Program-made: the position numbers and the translations under genes | In this document: piece after piece, positions 44,075 through 52,608 of the stretch | Layout: every line of letters starts with the position of its first letter | How positions within the stretch are numbered: position 1 is the first letter of the stretch | Assembly: GCA_023400985.1 (NCBI GenBank) | Contig: JAEXEN010000034.1 | Location: 14,657 to 78,656 of the forward strand | DNA length: 64,000 nt | DNA from: Bacillota bacterium | GTDB taxonomy: Bacteria; Bacillota; Clostridia; Christensenellales; CAG-138 | Reading direction: 5' to 3' | Notes under the pieces: generated by a model | The model's input: only the letters and a program-made list of their open reading frames with translations | Told to the model about the DNA's origin: nothing | The model's database searches: none

Positions 44075-45169
44075 ATGCTTCCAGCAACGCCATGCCTGAT
44101 GATCGACGAAACCGTGATGCGCACCAATCTAAAGCGCATGGCGGAGGCATGCGCTAAATACGGGTGCCTCCTTCGCCCTCATGTAAAAACGCACAAATGC
44201 CCTGAGCTTGCCCTGATACAGGCCGAATACGGCGGTTCCGCCATCACCGTGGCGAAGCTGGGCGAGGCGGAGGTGTTTGCGCAGGCCGGCTTTTCCGATA
44301 TCTTCATGGCCTACCCCATCGTGGGAGAGGAAAAGCTCGAGCGCGCTGTTGAGCTAAAGCGGCGCATCCGTCTTATTCTTTCCGTAGACTCCCTGCCCGG
44401 CGCAAAGGCGCTCTCCGATGCGGCTGTAAGGGCGGGCCTCACGTTTGAGGTACGCGTGGAGGTGGATACCGGGATGCGGCGTTCCGGCGTGCCTATGGAG
44501 GATGCGGTTTCGTTCGCGCTTGAGGTATCCCGCCTTCCCGGCCTCAACCTTACGGGTATCTTCACCTACCGCAACCTCATTTTTGAGGGGAAGTCCGACT
44601 CCGACGCGCAAAAGTGCGGCTTTGACGAAGGACGTATCATGGTGCGGCTCAAAGAGGAAATGCAAGATCACGGCCTCGTTTTAAAGGATGTGAGCGTTGG
44701 CTCCACCGCAACGGCCATCCCTTGCGCGTCCGTACCCGGCGTGACCGAGGTACGCCCGGGCACCTACATTTTTTACGATACGATGCAATTGGAAAAAGGC
44801 GCGTGCGATGAAACGATGTTCGCTGCGCATGTGGACGCAACGGTCGTAAGCGTAAAAGACAGCCTTGTGATAATCGACGCGGGAACCAAGTCCATTTCGG
44901 CCGACTGCCACCCCGGCCAGCCGCCCTATAATTTCAAGGGATTCGGCAAGGTTTTGGGGCACGACAACCTCATCCTTTACGCCATGACGGAGGAGCACGG
45001 GATGCTTGAAAACCTTTCCCATTCGGATGCGTTCCGCGTGGGCGACCGGCTCTCCATCGTGCCCAACCATATTTGTACCACTGTGAATTTGTATGATTAT
45101 GCATACCTGATCCGGAATGGAGCTGTGAAAAAGCGGCTCGACATTCTTGCGCGCGGGGCCAACACCTAA
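44075..45169 (+). CDS. DSD1/D-threonine aldolase-type PLP enzyme
   Basis: 364 residues, PLP fold type III (alanine racemase-like barrel). LRPHVKTHKCPELA carries the PLP lysine. EVDTGMRRSG and GSTATAI are phosphate-site segments. PNHICTTVNL holds the His-x-Cys metal site of the D-serine dehydratase/D-threonine aldolase/D-3-hydroxyaspartate group. It acts on D-3-hydroxy amino acids, either cleaving them (aldolase) or eliminating water and ammonia; the sequence does not settle which. AAAGGAG precedes the ATG. The neighbour is a dehydratase-like enzyme of the L-series. Confidence 0.87.
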   Translation: MLPATPCLMIDETVMRTNLKRMAEACAKYGCLLRPHVKTHKCPELALIQAEYGGSAITVAKLGEAEVFAQAGFSDIFMAYPIVGEEKLERAVELKRRIRLILSVDSLPGAKALSDAAVRAGLTFEVRVEVDTGMRRSGVPMEDAVSFALEVSRLPGLNLTGIFTYRNLIFEGKSDSDAQKCGFDEGRIMVRLKEEMQDHGLVLKDVSVGSTATAIPCASVPGVTEVRPGTYIFYDTMQLEKGACDETMFAAHVDATVVSVKDSLVIIDAGTKSISADCHPGQPPYNFKGFGKVLGHDNLILYAMTEEHGMLENLSHSDAFRVGDRLSIVPNHICTTVNLYDYAYLIRNGAVKKRLDILARGANT

Positions 45170-45198
45170 CCGCGAGGCGGAAGAAACGGAGCAATGTC

Positions 45199-46128
45199 AT
45201 GAGCTTATTCATAAGGACGCCTTTGAAGCCACTCACCCGTATCAACGAGCGTTGCGGCAAAAACTTTCTTATTAAAATGGAATGCTATCAGCCCGACGGT
45301 TCGTTTAAAATCCGCGGCGTATCGCGGCTTTGCGAGGATGTGAAGGCGCGCGGCTACAAGCGCATCGTATGCGCCTCCGGCGGCAACTCCGGCCATGCGG
45401 CTTCCTGCTGCGCGCGGGAACTCGGCCTTTCATGTACCGTCGTTATACCCGACGCCGCAAGCTCCTATATGGCGGACGTCATCCGCCGCGAAGGCGCAGA
45501 GGTGATTACCTTCGGGAAGGTTTTCGACGATGCGCGCGATTATGCTCTTAAAATTGCGGCAAATGACCCGGCTGCGTATTTTCTCCACCCATTCGACCAT
45601 CCGCTGCTTTGGGCGGGCCATTCCACCCTTGTGGATGAGCTTAAGGAACAAACGGAAAAGCCCGACGCCATCGTCCTTTCCGTGGGCGGAGGCGGGCTTT
45701 TCAACGGGGTAATCGAGGGGCTCGACCGAAACGGCTGGGGCGGCGTGCCCGTGATCGCTTGCGAGGTGGAGGGTGCGCCGAAGTTCCACAAGGCGCTCGA
45801 GGCGGGGCATCCCGTGGAGCTTACGAGCATCACCACGCTTGCAAATACTCTCGCCGGTAAAACAGTTTCCGAAACCACCGTGAGGTACGCGAAGAACCAC
45901 AACGTGCTTCCCTACCTTACAAGCGACAAACGCGCGGCAAACGCCGTTCTTGAATTTGTTGAGGATTTCCGCATCCTTGTGGAACTTGCCTGCGGTGCGT
46001 CGATGTCCGTTGCCTACGACCTGCCCTCCGTTGTGTCGCCGTTTAAAAACATTGTCATCATCGCCTGCGGCGGCGCGGGCGTAAACCTTCCTTTGCTCAA
46101 CGAACACAGGCGCATCTTTCAGCTGTAA
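45199..46128 (+). CDS. Serine/threonine dehydratase-like PLP enzyme
   Basis: 309 residues, PLP fold type II. MECYQPDGSFKIRGV contains the PLP lysine, ASGGNSGHAA binds the substrate carboxylate, SVGGGGLFNGV binds the PLP phosphate, and ACGGAGVN is near the end. It resembles short serine dehydratases without a regulatory domain; L-threo-3-hydroxyaspartate dehydratases belong to the same group. The likely reaction is deamination of a hydroxy amino acid to a 2-oxoacid. It lies 29 bp after the DSD1-type gene and 63 bp before the importer's binding protein. Confidence 0.87.
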   Translation: MSLFIRTPLKPLTRINERCGKNFLIKMECYQPDGSFKIRGVSRLCEDVKARGYKRIVCASGGNSGHAASCCARELGLSCTVVIPDAASSYMADVIRREGAEVITFGKVFDDARDYALKIAANDPAAYFLHPFDHPLLWAGHSTLVDELKEQTEKPDAIVLSVGGGGLFNGVIEGLDRNGWGGVPVIACEVEGAPKFHKALEAGHPVELTSITTLANTLAGKTVSETTVRYAKNHNVLPYLTSDKRAANAVLEFVEDFRILVELACGASMSVAYDLPSVVSPFKNIVIIACGGAGVNLPLLNEHRRIFQL

Positions 46129-46191
46129 CGGCAGACGCCGTACAGATAGAAGTCCATCTCTCACAGAAAATTGAAGGAGGTTAAACAACAC

Positions 46192-47424
46192 ATGAAGAAA
46201 CTGCTCTCTCTACTCCTTGTTCTGGCGATGATCTTTGCGGCCGCCGGCTGCGCAGCGGGTACCGACACGCCCGACACCAACACGCCCGCTAAAACCAATG
46301 CCGGCACGGAACAGTCCGCAGCACCCGCCGACCCCGCCGAAAAGGTCATCCCCGACGTGATCAAGATCGGCATGGTTGGTACTATCTCGGGTGAGCAGGC
46401 GGTTGACGGTCAGAACATGTCCGACGCCATTACCCTCGTTAAGGAAGAGCTTGACGCCCAAGGCGGCCTCGATGTGGACGGCAAAAAAGTCCAGGTCGAA
46501 TTCATCATTGAAGACACCGAAGCCAAGCCCGAAATCGCTTGCAACGCGGTTCAGAAGCTGATCGAGCAGGACGGCGTTCTCGCGATCCTCGGCCCCAACA
46601 ACTCCTCCGACATCCTGGCCTGCGGCGAAATCGCCAATGCGGCGCAGGTACCGGAAATCTCCAACACCGCGACGAACATCAAAGTGACGCAGGTCGGCGA
46701 TTACATCTTCCGCTCCTGCTTCATCGACCCGTTCCAGGGCAAGGTCGTTGCAAAGTTCGCATGGGAAGACCTCGGCGCCAAGACGGCCGCGGTCCTCTAC
46801 AACAACGCGGACGCTTACAGCACCGGTCTGCAGGAAGCCTTTGTGGAAGCCTTTAAGGCCAACGGCGGCGAAATCGTAGCTATGGAAGCGTTTGCCGGCG
46901 CTGAAGTGAAGGATTACAGCGCCCAGCTCACCAAGATCCAGAACGCGAACCCCGATGTGATCTTCTACCCCAGCCAGATCTCCATGATCCCGCTGCAGCT
47001 CCAGCAGACCCGCGCGATGGGCATTACCGCACAGCTCCTCGGCTGCGACTCTTGGGACTATGATTACATGCCTTCCCTCGTAGGTGAGGATGTTGTCGAA
47101 GGCGCCTACTATGTGACCGGCTTCAGCCCGGACGCCGACACCGCCAAAGAGTTTGTGGATGCGTTCAACACCCGTTTTGGCTATCGCCCGAGCTTCTGCT
47201 CCGCGATGATGTATGAAGCCGCGCACATCCTGCTCAACGCCATCCAGAACGCCGCCACCATCGATGGCCCCGGCGTCCGTGATGCCATTGCCGCCACGGA
47301 TATGGATCTCCCCTCCGGCCACGTCGTATTCGACGAAAACCGCAACCCGATCAAGAGCGGCACGGTCCTGCAGGTCGTCGGCGGCCAGCGCGTGTTCGTG
47401 AAATCTATTGCCATCGACAACTAA
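46192..47424 (+). CDS. livJ: Liv-type ABC importer substrate-binding lipoprotein (system 2)
   Basis: 410 residues. Signal peptide MKKLLSLLLVLAMIFAAAGC with the lipidated cysteine at residue 20, then a Thr/Pro-rich linker, then the type I binding domain starting IKIGMVGTISGEQAVDG. AAGGAGG precedes the ATG at 46192. It differs strongly from the binding protein at 23706-24938, so the two importers probably take different ligands. It is followed by a hairpin and the permease genes. Confidence 0.92.
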   Translation: MKKLLSLLLVLAMIFAAAGCAAGTDTPDTNTPAKTNAGTEQSAAPADPAEKVIPDVIKIGMVGTISGEQAVDGQNMSDAITLVKEELDAQGGLDVDGKKVQVEFIIEDTEAKPEIACNAVQKLIEQDGVLAILGPNNSSDILACGEIANAAQVPEISNTATNIKVTQVGDYIFRSCFIDPFQGKVVAKFAWEDLGAKTAAVLYNNADAYSTGLQEAFVEAFKANGGEIVAMEAFAGAEVKDYSAQLTKIQNANPDVIFYPSQISMIPLQLQQTRAMGITAQLLGCDSWDYDYMPSLVGEDVVEGAYYVTGFSPDADTAKEFVDAFNTRFGYRPSFCSAMMYEAAHILLNAIQNAATIDGPGVRDAIAATDMDLPSGHVVFDENRNPIKSGTVLQVVGGQRVFVKSIAIDN

Positions 47425-47476
47425 ACGTTTTTCCCGCCCCAAACAACCATGTACGATACCTCGGGCACCGAAAAGC

Positions 47477-47507
47477 GGGCTGGCGCGCCATGGCGGCGTG
47501 CCAGCCC
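47477..47507 (+). promoter_or_regulatory. Hairpin between livJ and livH (system 2)
   Basis: GGGCTGGC and GCCAGCCC pair across an inner GCGCCATGGCGGC loop that can fold further. No T-run follows. It is placed like the hairpin at 23652-23693 and probably protects the binding-protein message. Confidence 0.6.
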
Positions 47508-47538
47508 CTGCCCGTAGGGTTCAAAAGGAGGATTCTCT

Positions 47539-48441
47539 ATGGACACCGTTCTTCAGCTGTTGGTCTATGGGCTGCAGTTAGGGAGCATCTATGCGCTGCT
47601 TGCCATTGGATATTCGATGGTGTTCGGCATAATCCGCATGATCAACATGGCGCACGGCGACTTCCTTATGATGGGGGCATACGCGGTCTTTTTCCTCGTC
47701 AGCCTTTTGTTCGGCAGTGAAATGATAGGGCCGGCAATTGCATTGCTGATTGTCATGCTCAGCGCGTCCATTACGGGCGGTATCGGCATGGGGATTGAAC
47801 GTGTTGCTTACAAACCGCTTCGCAGCAGGCCGACGATCTCCTGTATGATCTCCGCAATCGGCGTTTCCATCTTTACGCAGAACCTGTTCCGCGCCGTTCC
47901 GTTCATCGGTCCCGACCCGAAGACCTTCCCCGCTCTCATTCAAGACTTCGTCGTAACGATCGGCGTGGTCAGGATCAGCTTCCTTCGCGTCATCACGATC
48001 ACCCTTTCCGTTGTCGCGATGCTTATCCTTTATTGGGTGATTTACAAGTCCAAATTCGGTACCCAAATGCGCGCCGTTTCCTGTGATAAGGATGCGGCAA
48101 GCCTCATGGGCATCAACATCAACAGGGTTATCTCTCTTACTTTCTTTGTCGGCGCGGCGCTCGCCGCCATCAGCGGCGCATTTTATGCGACCAGCTACCC
48201 TGTGCTTCTTCCCACCATGGGCGCGACGCTTGGCAACAAGGCGTTCATTGCGGCCGTCTGCGGCGGCATAGGAGACATACGCGGGGCGGTACTGGGAGGC
48301 TTTGTAATAGGCGTCGCAGAAATTCTCGTTACCGCATTCTATTCCGAGTTTGCGTACGGCTTTATCTTCGTGATTCTGATCATCATATTGCTGCTCAAGC
48401 CCGAAGGCCTGCTCGGCAAACCGATGATCGAAAAGGTGTGA
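47539..48441 (+). CDS. livH: Liv-type ABC importer permease LivH (system 2)
   Basis: 300 residues, about eight membrane segments. Family marks are GSIYALLAIGYSMVFGIIRM, NMAHGDFLMMGAY and SCDKDAASLMGININ. AAAGGAGG precedes the ATG. Confidence 0.93.
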   Translation: MDTVLQLLVYGLQLGSIYALLAIGYSMVFGIIRMINMAHGDFLMMGAYAVFFLVSLLFGSEMIGPAIALLIVMLSASITGGIGMGIERVAYKPLRSRPTISCMISAIGVSIFTQNLFRAVPFIGPDPKTFPALIQDFVVTIGVVRISFLRVITITLSVVAMLILYWVIYKSKFGTQMRAVSCDKDAASLMGININRVISLTFFVGAALAAISGAFYATSYPVLLPTMGATLGNKAFIAAVCGGIGDIRGAVLGGFVIGVAEILVTAFYSEFAYGFIFVILIIILLLKPEGLLGKPMIEKV

Positions 48442-48445
48442 GCTT

Positions 48446-49498
48446 ATGGCAAACGTTTTGAATTGGACAAAAAAACGCACAGAGATCTTTTTGATACCCC
48501 TGCTCTTTCTCCTGCTCTCCTTCCTCAGCAAGGAGAAAGTGCTTGACAGCTACCTCATACAGATCATCATGCTGGGCTTTATCAACGTCATGATGACCGA
48601 GTCGCTCAACATCCTCAACGGCATGACCGGCCTTTCGTCCCTTGGACATGCCGGCTTTATGGCGGTGGGCGCTTACTCAGCCGCCTATGTCACCTCGGTG
48701 CTGTTTAACACGAGCGCCATGCCTGCCGCGGCGCAGACGGCCATTTTCCTTGGCGCGAGCCTGCTCGCCGGCTTGGTCGCCGCGTTTTGCGGCCTGCTCA
48801 TCGGCTTTCCCACCCTTCGCCTTCGCGGCGACTATCTGGCAATCGTTACCTTGGGCTTCTGCGAAGTGATCCGCGCGCTGATGCGCATCATCAAGGTGAC
48901 CGGCGGCGCTATGGGTTTCACGGGTATTCCCCAGTACTCCTCGCTGCTCTTTGTATTCGCCTTCATGATCATCGCGATTTACATCTGCAGAAACTTTATG
49001 GACTCTTCGTTTGGCCGTGCCTGCATGGCCATCCGTGAAAACGAAATCGCTGCGAGCACCATGGGTATCAACGTATCGCGTTACAAGGTGATCGCGTTTA
49101 TTACATCGGCGTTTATCGCGGGCGTCGCAGGCAGCCTGTACGCACACCTGCTGCGCTATTTGCACCCGGATGTGTTCAGCTATTCCAAATCCACCGACTT
49201 CCTCGTATACCTCTACGCGGGCGGCGTGGGCAGCATCAGCGGCGCCATGATGGGCGGCTTCCTCTTAACGCTTTTACCGGAGCTTCTGCGCTTCATGTCG
49301 GAATGGCGTTTGGTCATTTACGGGGCGCTGCTCCTGTGCATCATCCTGTTCCGGCCTGTCGGCCTCTTCGGCGGCAAGGAGCTTGCGTTCCTGAAGCTTA
49401 AGACGGGCGGCGTCAAGGTGTTCGGGTTCTCGTCGCTGAAAAACATCGGCAAAAATAAGAAAAAGCAAACCGAGGCGACAGAGGAGGGACACAAATGA
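48446..49498 (+). CDS. livM: Liv-type ABC importer permease LivM (system 2)
   Basis: 350 residues, about ten membrane segments. LNILNGMTGLSSLGHAGFMA and IRENEIAASTMGIN are family marks. The C-terminal tail is lysine-rich and cytoplasmic. Four bases follow the livH stop, and the gene overlaps livG as ATGA. Confidence 0.93.
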   Translation: MANVLNWTKKRTEIFLIPLLFLLLSFLSKEKVLDSYLIQIIMLGFINVMMTESLNILNGMTGLSSLGHAGFMAVGAYSAAYVTSVLFNTSAMPAAAQTAIFLGASLLAGLVAAFCGLLIGFPTLRLRGDYLAIVTLGFCEVIRALMRIIKVTGGAMGFTGIPQYSSLLFVFAFMIIAIYICRNFMDSSFGRACMAIRENEIAASTMGINVSRYKVIAFITSAFIAGVAGSLYAHLLRYLHPDVFSYSKSTDFLVYLYAGGVGSISGAMMGGFLLTLLPELLRFMSEWRLVIYGALLLCIILFRPVGLFGGKELAFLKLKTGGVKVFGFSSLKNIGKNKKKQTEATEEGHK

Positions 49499-50271
49499 GC
49501 GTACTAAAGGCTGACCATATCAGTATCCAGTTCGGCGGCCTTCGTGCAGTGGACGATTTCTCCCTCGAGATGGAGGAAGGCAACCTCTGGGCGATCATCG
49601 GTCCCAACGGCGCGGGTAAGACCACGGTGTTCAATATGCTGACAGGGCTTTACGCGCCCACGGAAGGCGAAATTTCCGTGAGCGGCGCTTCCATGAAAAA
49701 CAAAAAACCGCACGAATTCACACAGGCGGGGCTTGCGCGCACCTTTCAGAACATCCGCCTGTTCGGTAGCTGCTCGGTGCTCGACAACGTAAAAACCGCG
49801 CATACCATGCGGTGCGGTTACGGTTATGCAAACATGCTGTTCCGCGGCAAAAAGTATCACGCGGAGGAAGACCGCATCACGGAAGAATCCATGGCCCTGC
49901 TTGAGCTTTTTGACCTCGCGGACAAAAAGGATCTGTTTGCGAAAAACCTCCCTTACGGCGATCAGCGCAAGCTGGAAATCGTGCGCGCGCTCGCCACAAA
50001 GCCCAAAGTGCTGCTGCTCGACGAGCCGGCGGCCGGCATGAACCCCAACGAGATCGACGATGTGATTTCGCTGATCAAGAAAATCCATAAGGAAATGAAC
50101 CAGACTATTTTGATGATCGAGCATCACATGAAGTTGGTTATGGCGATCGCACAATACATCAAGGTCATCGACTTCGGCATCACCATCGCGGAGGGAACAC
50201 CGGAGCAGGTAAGGAATGACCCCAAAGTGATCGCCGCATATTTGGGAGGTAATCCGGATGCACATGCTTGA
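49495..50271 (+). CDS. livG: Liv-type ABC importer ATPase LivG (system 2)
   Basis: 258 residues. Walker A GPNGAGKTT, signature LPYGDQRKLEI (LivG variant), Walker B LLLDEPAAGMNP and switch histidine in LMIEHHMKLV. It is coupled to livM and overlaps livF by 14 bases. Confidence 0.93.
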   Translation: MSVLKADHISIQFGGLRAVDDFSLEMEEGNLWAIIGPNGAGKTTVFNMLTGLYAPTEGEISVSGASMKNKKPHEFTQAGLARTFQNIRLFGSCSVLDNVKTAHTMRCGYGYANMLFRGKKYHAEEDRITEESMALLELFDLADKKDLFAKNLPYGDQRKLEIVRALATKPKVLLLDEPAAGMNPNEIDDVISLIKKIHKEMNQTILMIEHHMKLVMAIAQYIKVIDFGITIAEGTPEQVRNDPKVIAAYLGGNPDAHA

Positions 50272-50968
50272 TGTAAAAAACCTGCGGGTCAGCTACGGTG
50301 CGATCGAAGCTGTGAAGGGGATCGACTTTCACGTGGACGAGGGGGAGATCGTATCGCTCATCGGCTCAAATGGCGCGGGAAAAACGACCACACTGCGTAC
50401 GATCTCCGGCCTTGAACGCGCCCGCTCGGGCGAAATCCTGTTCGAGGATAAGGATATTACCCGCGTTTCCCCTCACGACATCGTAGGGCTTGGGATTACC
50501 CACGTCCCCGAAGGCCGGCGCATCTTCACTAACCTCACCATCATGGAAAACCTTCGCATGGCGGCCAGCCTGCGTAAGGACAAAGACGGTATCAAACGGG
50601 ATCTCGACGCGGTGTTCGAGCGCTTTCCCCGCTTAAAGGAGCGCATGAACCAGCCCGGCCTCACCCTATCGGGCGGCGAACAGCAGATGCTCGCCGTGGG
50701 CCGCGCCATGGTCACGCGCGGCAAGCTCATCATGATGGACGAACCCTCCATGGGCCTTGCGCCCATGATCGTAGAGGAAATTTTCCATGTGATCCGCGAG
50801 CTGAACGAACAGGGCTGCACCATCCTTCTGGTGGAGCAAAACGCGTTTATGGCGCTGCAGTACGCGAACCGCGCCTACGTGCTGGAAACGGGCAACGTGG
50901 CGCTCGAAGGGCCCGCGAACGAAATGCTGAAAAATCCTCGCGTCAAGGAAGCGTATCTCGGCAGTTGA
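50258..50968 (+). CDS. livF: Liv-type ABC importer ATPase LivF (system 2)
   Basis: 236 residues. Walker A GSNGAGKTT, signature LSGGEQQML, Walker B IMMDEPSMGLAP and LLVEQNAFMAL. It is the last gene of the importer, followed after 33 bp by a long hairpin that may end the operon. Confidence 0.93.
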   Translation: MHMLDVKNLRVSYGAIEAVKGIDFHVDEGEIVSLIGSNGAGKTTTLRTISGLERARSGEILFEDKDITRVSPHDIVGLGITHVPEGRRIFTNLTIMENLRMAASLRKDKDGIKRDLDAVFERFPRLKERMNQPGLTLSGGEQQMLAVGRAMVTRGKLIMMDEPSMGLAPMIVEEIFHVIRELNEQGCTILLVEQNAFMALQYANRAYVLETGNVALEGPANEMLKNPRVKEAYLGS

Positions 50969-51001
50969 GGCAGCCTAAAGAAAAACCGAATGATATAAAA
51001 G

Positions 51002-51069
51002 GCCGGGGGCTGTCGTGGCGTGCATGCAACATATTATGCATGAAAATGCATAATGCGACAGCCTCCGGC
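51002..51069 (+). other. Two-level perfect hairpin after livF
   Basis: The outer stem GCCGGGGGCTGTCG (51002-51015) pairs with CGACAGCCTCCGGC (51056-51069) with one G-T pair. Nested inside, ATTATGCAT-GAAA-ATGCATAAT (51033-51054) is a perfect stem with a GAAA tetraloop. Without a T-run it is not a classical terminator. It may cap the mRNA 3' end or act as an RNA element. Confidence 0.65.
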
Positions 51070-51100
51070 GCAACTTGATCAGAAAGCGAGGCCGCGCAAC

Positions 51101-51460
51101 ATGAAAAACGGCGACGAGCAAGAACGAAAAAAAGAGCCGGAAACCATGGATCGCAGAGATACCACCTACGGTTCGGACTTCGCCTTCCGCATGAACCAAA
51201 TCGACGAGAGAAAATGGAAGCGCTGCAACCTGATCTTCGGCTGCCTTCTGGGTTTTTTGATGGGCGCGGTGCTTTTTGCCATACCCAACTCGCTGTTGGC
51301 TGAATCCGCCAAGCTTGTGGTAACGTTTGTAGTCGCCGTACTTCCCCTGCGCTTTTTTGAACAGCGGGCTGAACGCAGCCTTCACCTTGCGAAAATCTGC
51401 ATGGCAATATGCTTTTTGGCCTGCATCGTTGTGTACGCCATTTTTTTGATAATAAACTAG
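51101..51460 (+). CDS. Small membrane protein of unknown function
   Basis: About 119 residues: a charged, lysine- and glutamate-rich N-terminal third, then three hydrophobic segments (GCLLGFLMGAVLFAIP, LVVTFVVAVLPLRFF, ICMAICFLACIVVYAIFL). The start is uncertain: ATG 51101 has a weak GCGAGG upstream, and ATG 51146 is an alternative. I recognise no family. It stands alone between the importer operon and the tRNA. Confidence 0.5.
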   Translation: MKNGDEQERKKEPETMDRRDTTYGSDFAFRMNQIDERKWKRCNLIFGCLLGFLMGAVLFAIPNSLLAESAKLVVTFVVAVLPLRFFEQRAERSLHLAKICMAICFLACIVVYAIFLIIN

Positions 51461-51489
51461 AGCTTCTTAACGCTTCCGCTTCCTGCTTC

Positions 51490-51625
51490 AATGGTTTTCC
51501 CGCCCTACCCGGGGCATCCGCAAGCGAATGCCCGTTTAGACCTGCGCTGCGTGCGTTCGGCTTCGCCTCCGTCATTGCCAAGTTGGTAATATCTAAAGGG
51601 AGCCAGCACGAGTTTGCGCGAAGTC
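51490..51625. repeat. Mosaic repeat family 2, copy next to tRNA-Thr
   Basis: GCATCCGCAAGCGAATGCCC, TTCGGCTTCGCCTCCGTCATTGCC, TTGGTAAT and the lead-in to a terminator hairpin match, in the same order, the copies at 29215 and 30945. As in those copies, the unit ends at a terminator hairpin. Confidence 0.6.
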
Positions 51626-51668
51626 TCCAAAAAGAAAGCCCATCCATTGGATGGGCTTTCTTTTTGGA
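51626..51668 (-). terminator. Terminator of tRNA-Thr, 20-bp stem
   Basis: TCCAAAAAGAAAGCCCATCC, a 3-nt loop and its perfect complement form a 20-bp hairpin. The stem includes the tRNA's 3' TCCA (51665-51668), so terminator and mature tRNA end overlap. Confidence 0.8.
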
Positions 51669-51740
51669 GCTGGTGATCAGATTCGAACTGACTACCTCGT
51701 CATTACCAATGACGTGCTCTACCTACTGAGCTACACCAGC
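51665..51740 (-). tRNA. tRNA-Thr (anticodon GGT), CCA encoded
   Basis: 76 nt on the minus strand. The acceptor stem GCTGGTG/CACCAGC is intact, the discriminator is T and CCA is encoded. The D arm has the CTCAGTAGGTAGAGC pattern. The anticodon stem is CGTCA/TGACG with loop TTGGTAA, placing GGT at 34-36. The T arm has TTCGAAT. It decodes ACC/ACU. The stretch 51741-51966 beyond it holds only its promoter region. Confidence 0.95.
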
Positions 51741-51966
51741 ATATGCGATCAAAAATTCCATAAACTTTGATTTACATAAGGACGGTGGCCTTCCCGAGCA
51801 AGAGTTTTCCTGCCGCCAGGCGCATTTCTTTTAGTTCCGCCGCGAACACGCGGAACATTTCGTATTATAGACAATTTATCATGTTATTGCAAGCGTTATT
51901 TTGGGTCATCGGCATTTTTCGGCGCGCGCGGCGCGTGTAAAAAATTGGTTAACTTAAACGGCGGGC

Positions 51967-52425
51967 TTATTTGCAGTCGCTGTGCCAAAGGATACCGTCG
52001 CGGGGTACGCTCAGGCGCACGCGCATGGCGTTGCGCCCAAAAAAGGACGCTCCATCGCGCTTGAAGCCGAAGGGCTCGTAAAAAGCAGCCTCCGATTCAC
52101 GCGGGCAGGTGACGATCGATTTGCCCGCAAGCCCCTCCGCCTTGTAGAGAAGGAGCCGCAGCACGAGGTCGTCGTAACGTTCGTTCCGGAAATCGGGCAT
52201 GGTCGTGATGCGGCCGATGCGCGTTATGTCTCCGTCGGGGAAGATGCGGCCGGAGGCGATGGGGGTTCCCGCTTCGTCCTCTACGAAAAGATGCGCGCTG
52301 ATGCCGTCGAACGCGTCGAATTCCTCGCTTTGTGCGATCCCTTGTTCCTGCACGAAGCAAAAGCGCCGCATCTCCCGCACACGCTCGAAGTTTTCACGGC
52401 CAAAGCTCCACCGGGCTTGAAACAT
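51967..52425 (-). CDS. GNAT-family N-acetyltransferase
   Basis: 152 residues. The GNAT core is visible: substrate-side start (REMRRFCFVQEQGI), ASGRIFPDGDITRIGRITTMP with the acetyl-CoA beta strands, RNERYDDLVLRLLLYKA as the pyrophosphate-binding helix region, and AAFYEPFGFKRDG near the end. It resembles the ElaA/YjcF-like group. Substrate unknown. GGGAG lies upstream of the ATG. Confidence 0.85.
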   Translation of the reverse strand: MFQARWSFGRENFERVREMRRFCFVQEQGIAQSEEFDAFDGISAHLFVEDEAGTPIASGRIFPDGDITRIGRITTMPDFRNERYDDLVLRLLLYKAEGLAGKSIVTCPRESEAAFYEPFGFKRDGASFFGRNAMRVRLSVPRDGILWHSDCK

Positions 52426-52608
52426 GTTGTTCTCCCTTGCGTCAAAATCCGTGCCGCAACATGAACGATCCGCGCTGCGGCACGAACTGCATAAACTTAT
52501 GGTAACGCAAATATGAAATCCTGTAAACCGCTCTTGCTAGAACTGCGCCGCATAGGTTAGAATAACCTTAGAAAGCACGAATATTTGTTTTGAAAGGCGG
52601 ATAACACC

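Noticed and set aside
44075..46128. Complete beta-hydroxyaspartate cycle
   Set aside because: Only BhcC- and BhcB-like enzymes are present. No iminosuccinate reductase (BhcD-like) or class V aminotransferase (BhcA-like) gene was found in the window.
46210..47442. 410-codon minus-strand frame opposite the second binding protein
   Set aside because: It is a shadow of the lipoprotein gene, which has a signal peptide and ribosome binding site on the plus strand.
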